Below, piece after piece: positions 58,235 through 64,000 of a stretch of 64,000 bases of DNA (within the stretch, counting starts at the first letter, position 1; the number at the start of each line of letters is the position of its first letter). The stretch spans positions 140,494,033-140,558,032 of the forward strand of contig OZ024931.1 in NCBI GenBank assembly GCA_964017235.1. Direction: 5' to 3'. The translations under genes and the position numbers were made by a program. Source of the DNA: Sabellastarte sp. h YS-2021. Its lineage: Eukaryota > Annelida > Polychaeta > Sabellida > Sabellidae. The notes beneath the pieces were generated by a model. It worked only from the letters and a program-made list of their open reading frames with translations. It was not told where the DNA came from and made no database searches.

Positions 58235-59460
58235 CTTTTGAAAAACTAGATGAATAACAAATGAAAAGATTTGCCTAACTTTGGTACTTGTGAAGGTATT
58301 TGACATTTATTTCCATCATAATTTTGCTACAAATAATAGGTATTGCTCACTTATGACGTGCAATGGAACCCCAAACGATATGCCATCTTATAGTTAAGGA
58401 AAAAGTAGCTGAACAAATTATTTTAGGAAAATCCTGTAACTGCAGTAGTTTTTGAGTTACAATGGATTTACTCAACAGTCACAATTTCAAAGTAGCTATT
58501 ACTCAGCTGTCCAGTGTGCAACAGGTTTGCTGCTTTACTATCTGATAGCTCATCAAAAACTAGATGAATAACATATTTGAAAATATTTCCCTAACTTGAA
58601 TACTTTTGAAGATATTTGAAATTTACTTATGTTGTTATTTTGCTACAAATAAGAAAATAACTATTACTCACTTATGGCATGCAATAGAATCCCAAACTGT
58701 ATGCCATCTTATAGTTAAGGACAAAGTAGCTGAATAACATATTTTAGGAAAATACTCTAACTGCAATAGTTTTGGAGTTACAATGGATTTACTCAACAGT
58801 CACAATTTCAAAGTAGCTATTACTCAGCTATCCAATGTGCAACAGGTCTCAAACTTTACAATGTGATAGCTTACCAAAAACTAGATGAATAACATATTTG
58901 AAAAGAATTCCCTAATTTTAATACTTTTGAAGATATTTGAAATTTACTCATGTCGTTATTTTGCTTCAAATAAGGAAATAGCTATTACTCACTTATGGCA
59001 TGCAATAGAATCCCAAACTGTATGCAATCTGTTTAGTATAGTTAAGGACAAAGTAGCTGAATAACATATTTTAGGAAAATACTAACTGCAATAGTTTTGG
59101 AGTTACAATGGATTTACTCAACTGTAGAATTTCAAAGTAGCTATTATTCAGTTATCCAATGTGCAACACATCTGAAACTTTACTATGTGATAGCTTATAA
59201 AAAAGTAGATGAACAACATATTTGAAAAGAATTCCCTAACTTTAATACTTTTGAAGATATTTGACATTTACTTCTGTCATTATTTTGCTACAAATAAGAA
59301 AATAGCTATTACTCACTTATGGCATGCAATGGGACCCCAAACTATGTACCATCTTATAGCTAAGGACAAAGTAGCTGAACAACATATTTGAAGAAAAAGT
59401 TGTAACTGCAATAGTTTGAGTTATGAGCCCTTTACTCCAAGTAGCTAAGATTGCTATTAC
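58235..59460 (+). repeat. 322-bp higher-order satellite array
   Basis: Three to four copies at a period of about 322 bases (ACTCAAC words at 58471, 58792 and 59117). Each unit is a dimer of two diverged members of the 150-bp family, both with TAGCTATTACTCA(G/C)(C/T)TAT: one has GGATTTACTCAACAGTCACA, the other has GGCATGCAATAGAATCCCAA. Confidence 0.85.
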
Positions 59461-59860
59461 TCACTTATCTTTAGGCCTAAGTCCATAAAACGAAGAAAAT
59501 TTTCGAGGGCGTGAAAATTCATTGGGACAATTAATTTACCAAAAACCTGTAGCTGTAGTAGTTTTGGAGAAATCTGCGTGACTAACGCACGCACGCACAC
59601 ACAGGCATCAGTTCATAATCTCCCTCCCGGGCTAAAGCCCGGCAGGAGATAACGAGGCAGAATATCTGTCAAATTTACTAAGATGGTACGACTCATCAGC
59701 GAATCCCGTACTACAGAGCTACGACATGGAATATGTTAACTATATTGGGCAATTCTTATGGCGACTCGAGATTTGCTATTCGCCGATAGTCACCATTAAA
59801 ATTAATCACTGTGGGACTTTGACTTTAAGGTTACAGAAATATAGCCTGAACAAGACTTTA
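59461..59860. other. Repeat junction, no gene
   Basis: Contains an ACGCACGC microsatellite (59586-59602), a hairpin CCGGGCTAAAGCCCGG (59628-59643) followed by CAGGAGATAACGAGG, and unassigned sequence. A 63-codon open frame at 59726-59917 runs into the hairpin module and is not called. Confidence 0.5.
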
Positions 59861-61030
59861 ACAAGAGGAGAGTGCCCGTGCCCGTTCACGGGCACTGTGT
59901 CAGCTGAGTGTTTTTGATTTGTGAAGGTGATTAGAGGACAGAATAATTATCAGAAAAAGGGCTGTACAGAAATACAGTAAATGGTAACTGAACAGCAAGT
60001 TCGAAAGAAATTCCGAAGTTGACAGAAGAAAAGGATAAAAAAGTTGTGCCCTGTAAATGGTATTATGAAGGAAAATAACAAGGTAATTGTTTAAGTGTAA
60101 AAAATAGGTTAAAACATATTTAAAGAAATACTACAAATGCAATATCCTCGTTCGACCTTGAAGAAGGGGTCCAAGGTCAAATCTAACCACACAAATACAT
60201 TCCCAGCCCATGATTTCCTATGGTTTACCATTCCAAACCTCTAGGACCAATTATAAATGAGTTATAAGCACTTTTAAGCTTGGCTGTCCTCATTTGACCT
60301 TGAAGGAGGGGTCCAAAGGTCAAATCTGACCATACCAAAAGATTCCGAGCCAATGATTTCCTATGGGATGGTTTACCATCCCAAATCTCTGTCACCAATA
60401 ATAAGTGAGTTGTAGGCACTTTCAATTTTCGCTATCCTCATTTGACCTTGAAGGAGGGTTCCAAGGTCAAATCGGACCATAACAGATTCACAGCCCATGA
60501 TTTCCTTTCTGTTTACCATCCCAAACCTCTGGGACCAATAATAAGCGAGTTATAAGCACTTTTAAGTTTGGCTATCCTTGTTTGACCTTGAAGGAGGGGT
60601 CATTGAAGGTCAAATCTGACCACACCAAAAGATTCCCACCCCATGATTTCCTACAGGTTGGTTTATCATCCCAAACCTCTAGGATCAATAATAAGGGAGA
60701 TATAAGCACTTTTCATGACTGACAAAAAACACCTGTGGCGGCCATCTTGTTTCTCAAAATGAGGTCAAAAATATTCCCAGACAACATTTTATGGTTATTA
60801 ATATATACTGCAAACTTAAGAAAGCTAGCTATAATATTTTTTTTCATCAGAGCAGTAATGGTGAAATCTCTCTCTACACACTGTGGCTATCCAGTGGATA
60901 CAATGATTTACTCAACAGTGAGAACCTGAAAGTAGCTATTGCTCAGCTATGCCATGACACAGAGGTCTGCAATTTCACTACGTTATAGCTGACAAAAATT
61001 CTGTGAATAACATATTTAACAAATTACTGT
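59850..61030 (-). repeat. Right arm of long inverted duplication of window start
   Basis: On the minus strand this reproduces bases 1-1270 in order: spacer and satellite (61030-60720), four 147-bp units (60715-60150), the spacer with TTGTTATTTTCCTTCATAAT, and the hairpin module (59872-59895). Identity is high; translated segments of 60-66 residues differ at only one or a few positions. Confidence 0.85.
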
Positions 61031-62000
61031 AAATGTAATAGTTTTCAAGTTTCAACTGATTTACTCAACAGTGAGAACCTCAAAGGAACTATTACTCAGC
61101 TATGCAATGAGCTACATGTCTGAAATTTTACTATGTTCTAGCTAACCCAAAAGTAGGTGAACAACATATTTAAGCAAACTACTGTAAATGCAATAGTTTT
61201 CAAGCTACAACTGATTTACTCAATAGTGAGAACCTGAAAATAGCTATTGCTCCGCTATGCCATGAGCTATAGGTCTGTAATTTCACTATGTTATAGCTGA
61301 CCCAAAAGTAGGTGAACAATATATTTTAACAAAATACTCCAAATGCAATATTTTTCAAGTTATAGCTGATTTACTCAACAGTCAGTACCTGAGAATAGCT
61401 ATTGCTCAGTTGTGCCATGAGCTATAGGTCTATAATTAAACTATGTTATAGCTGACCCAAAAGTAGCTGAATAACATATTTGCACAAATTTCTGTAAATG
61501 CAATAGTTTTCCAATTATAACTGATTTACTCAACAGTGAGAACTTCAAAGTAGCTATTACTCAGCTATGAAATGAGCCACAGGTCTGAAACTTCACTATG
61601 TTATAGCTGACCCCAAAATAGGTGAATAACATATTGAAACAAAATACTCTAAATGCAATAGTTTTCAAGTTATAAGTGATTTACTCAACAGTGATAACCT
61701 AAAAGTAGCTATTACTCAGCTATGCCATGAGCTACAGGTCTGAAATTTTACTATGTTATAGCTGGCCCAAAAGTAGCTGAATAACATATTTATACGAAAT
61801 TCTCTAAATGCAATAGTTTTTAAGTTAGAAGTGATTTTACTCGTGATGGAGGTTACTGAAAAGCCCAAAAGTAGCTATTACTCACTTAGCTATTGAGACA
61901 GACACCCAACTTACCATATTGTAGCGATGAAAAAAGTAGCTGAACAACATATTTTCACAAAATGCTGTAAATGCAACACTTTTGAAGTGATTTAGTGCAT
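60890..62000 (+). repeat. 155-bp satellite array
   Basis: Seven copies of the 155-bp unit in plus orientation. The unit order and variants (TCAACAGTCAGTACCTGA, GTGATAACCTAAAAGTAGC) match 41230-42120 closely, so the two arrays probably share a recent origin. Confidence 0.85.
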
Positions 62001-62059
62001 GATTTCATGAATTTTAATGCATTAAAAATTATTAAAAAAATTTATTAAAAAAAAAGTAA

Positions 62060-62300
62060 GACAGATCCAGGTCTCATACTCACACAAGAGAATCTACCTC
62101 TGGCCTAGTACATATATGCAAGATATGACAGAAATCCCTGCAATAGTCACTGAGAAAATTGTGATAAAAAGTTGAAATTTTCACACTTTTGGTGGGGGTA
62201 CCCCCCTTGTAATGTCTCTAGCAAACAGACGAACAGACAGATTTGCATGCCTTGAACAATTTTTCATCCTCGACAGACAAGGTATCTTTTAAAAAAAAAA
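62060..62300. repeat. Dispersed repeat, third copy
   Basis: Starts GACAGATCCAGGTCT and matches 43995-44220 with few changes, followed by A12 and TTGTTCACGCGGACGCCGCA. Confidence 0.7.
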
Positions 62301-62660
62301 AACGGCATGTCTCTAGGCCTTGTAGTTTTGGAGAAGTTGTTCACGCGGACGCCGCAGAGTGATGACATAAAAATTAAGATCACTATGGCAAAGTTAATCG
62401 AGCTCATACCATGTTTGCTTAAGATCCCAGTGTTGATTCTAGGAATTTCAAAAAGTGGGGGCGATCCCCCACCACTACACAAAATGTGGGGGAGGGGCTA
62501 AAAATTGTGGGGGACGACTTTATGATAAGTTTAAACTAATAAAAAATACATTTTCAGTTTATTTAGACATTTTTAACAGTGGACTTCTATTAATTGGTCA
62601 ATTTTTATTGTCTTGCCCAATAAAAATAAACTTCAAGGCTAGTGATAGAATTTTAAAACA
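62300..62660. other. No gene recognised
   Basis: Includes a segment GTGGGGGCGATCCCCCACC (62454-62472) with hairpin potential and AT-rich sequence up to the hairpin module. No coding support. Confidence 0.45.
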
Positions 62661-62668
62661 AGAGGAGA

Positions 62669-62935
62669 GTGCCCGTGAACGGGCACTGTGTCAGCTGACT
62701 GAATGTTTTTGATTTGTGATGGTGATAATGAGAGGAAAGCATAATTATCAGGGAAAGGGCTGTACAGAAATACAGTAAATGGTAACTGAACACATGTTCG
62801 AAAGATATTCCGAAGCTGACAGAAGAAAACGACAAAAAAGTTGTGCCCTGCAAATGGTATTATGAAATAAAGTAACAAGGTAATTGTTTAAGGGTAAAAA
62901 GTAGGTTAAAAATATTTAAAGAAATACTATAAATG
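62669..62935 (-). repeat. Hairpin module and spacer, further copy
   Basis: GTGCCCGTGAACGGGCAC at 62669-62686, then the same spacer as at 1270-1010 and 59896-60150 (AGGGCTGTACAGAAATACAG, AAAGTTGTGCCCTGCAAATG). Confidence 0.75.
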
Positions 62936-62939
62936 CAAT

Positions 62940-63890
62940 ATTCTCGTTCCACCATGAAGAAGGGGTCCAAAGGTCAAATCTGACCATACCAAAAGATTCC
63001 CAGCCAAAGAATTTAGGATGGTTTACCATCCCAAACCTCTCGGACCAATAATAAGTGAGTTATAGGCACTTTTTAAATTTGGCTATCCTTGTTTGACCTT
63101 GAAGGAGGGGGTCCAAGGTCAAATCCGACCACACAAAAAAATTCCCAGCCCATGATTTCCTGTAGCTTGTTTACCATCCCAAACTTGTAGGACCAATAAT
63201 AAGCGAGTTCTAAGCAATTGTAAGTTTGGCTATCCTCAACTGCCCTTGAAGGAGGGGTCCCAGGTCAAATCTGACCACACCAAAAGAATCCCAGCCCATG
63301 ATTTCCTATATGTTGGTTTACCATCCCAAACCTCCAAGACCAATAATACGCGAGTTATAAGCACTTTAAGTTTGGCTATCTTCGTTTGACCTGGAAGGAG
63401 GGGGTCCAAGGTCAAATCCGACCACACAAAAAAATTCCCAGCCCATGATTTCCTGTAGCTTGTTTACCATCCCAAACTTGTAGGACCAATAATAAGCGAG
63501 TTCTAAGCAATTGTAAGTTTGGCTATCCTCAACTGCCCTTGAAGGAGGGGTCCCAGGTCAAATCCGACCACACCAAAAGATTCCCAGCCCATGATTTTCT
63601 ATAGGTTGGTTTTCCATTCGAAACCTCTAGGACCAATAATAAGTGAGTTATAAGCACTTTTAAGTTTGGCTATCCTCATTTGACCTTGAAGGAGGGGTCC
63701 AAGGTGAAATCCGACCACACCAAAAAATTCCCAGCTCATGATTTTCTGTAGGTTGGTTTTCATTCCAACCTCTGGGACCAATAATAAGCGAGTTATAAGC
63801 ACTTTTATGTTTGGCTATCCTCATTTGACCTTGAAGGAGGGTTCCAAGGTCAAATCGGACCATATTAACAGATTCCCAGCCCATGATTTC
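62940..63890 (-). repeat. 147-bp tandem array
   Basis: Six to seven copies. The pair at 63085-63250 and 63395-63560 is nearly identical (GTAGCTTGTTTACCATCCCA, CTCAACTGCCCTTGAAGGAG), showing recent duplication of a two-unit block with a period of about 310 bases. Confidence 0.85.
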
Positions 63891-63894
63891 CTAC

Positions 63895-64000
63895 AGGTTG
63901 GATACAATGATTTACTCAACAGTGAGAACCTGAAAGAAGCTATTGCTCAGCTATCCCATGACATAGAGGTCTGCAATTTCACTATGTTATAGCTGACCAA
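63895..64000 (+). repeat. 155-bp satellite unit, cut by window end
   Basis: GGATACAATGATTTACTCAA through GCTATTGCTCAGCTATC, as at 60897-60990. Confidence 0.85.

Overview
The window is eukaryotic and almost certainly metazoan: it has split coding exons with GT-AG junctions, a tRNA-derived SINE, long AT-rich satellite-like arrays, a LINE fragment and several tyrosine-recombinase (DIRS-like) retrotransposons. The style (DIRS-like elements with terminal inverted repeats, 140-160 bp satellites, hairpin-ended dispersed repeats) suggests a mollusc, probably a bivalve. That assignment is inference.

The only recognisable host gene is at the left end (about 1.6-4.75 kb, + strand): three 3' exons of an E3 ubiquitin ligase closely resembling RNF181. 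Its upstream exons were not found and are probably outside the window. Everything else is repetitive.

From 7.4 to 39.5 kb, and again from 45.4 to 58.2 kb, lies a nest of DIRS-like retrotransposons named here by position. E1 (7414-23646, minus) is an old, deleted copy. E-A (10412-22358, plus) is inserted in E1 and has complete gag, RT/RNase H and tyrosine recombinase (YR) frames. E-B (10662-16215, plus), a decayed copy of another family, sits in the 5' leader of E-A. E3 (24008-39515, minus) is a third family, and E2 (24407-33940, minus) is inserted in its 3' part. E2 itself carries a 3.2 kb insertion at 28106-31331 made largely of 350 bp tandem repeats. E5 (45396-51523, minus) is decayed. E6 (51999-58229, minus) is nearly complete but has lost the catalytic end of its recombinase. 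Most copies show the DIRS hallmark: terminal inverted repeats plus an internal complementary region (ICR) equal to the two outer ends joined head to tail.

Between and around these elements are arrays of two satellite-like families: a 143-155 bp family with a shared core, including a 322 bp higher-order version, and a 147 bp family. There is also a TIR-bearing element with a LINE fragment inside (42124-43720), dispersed 230 bp repeats, and a short hairpin module. The first 1.3 kb of the window recurs inverted at about 59.85-61.1 kb.

In E-A the three frames would work together: Gag packages the RNA, RT/RNase H copies it, and the recombinase inserts the circular product. The gag and YR frames are in the same phase, separated by one UGA, and the RT frame overlaps the YR frame for 2.3 kb. 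The N-terminal part of that overlapping YR frame holds a Cys-rich region whose cysteines are conserved between E-A, E2 and E6. This is the most unusual feature in the window.
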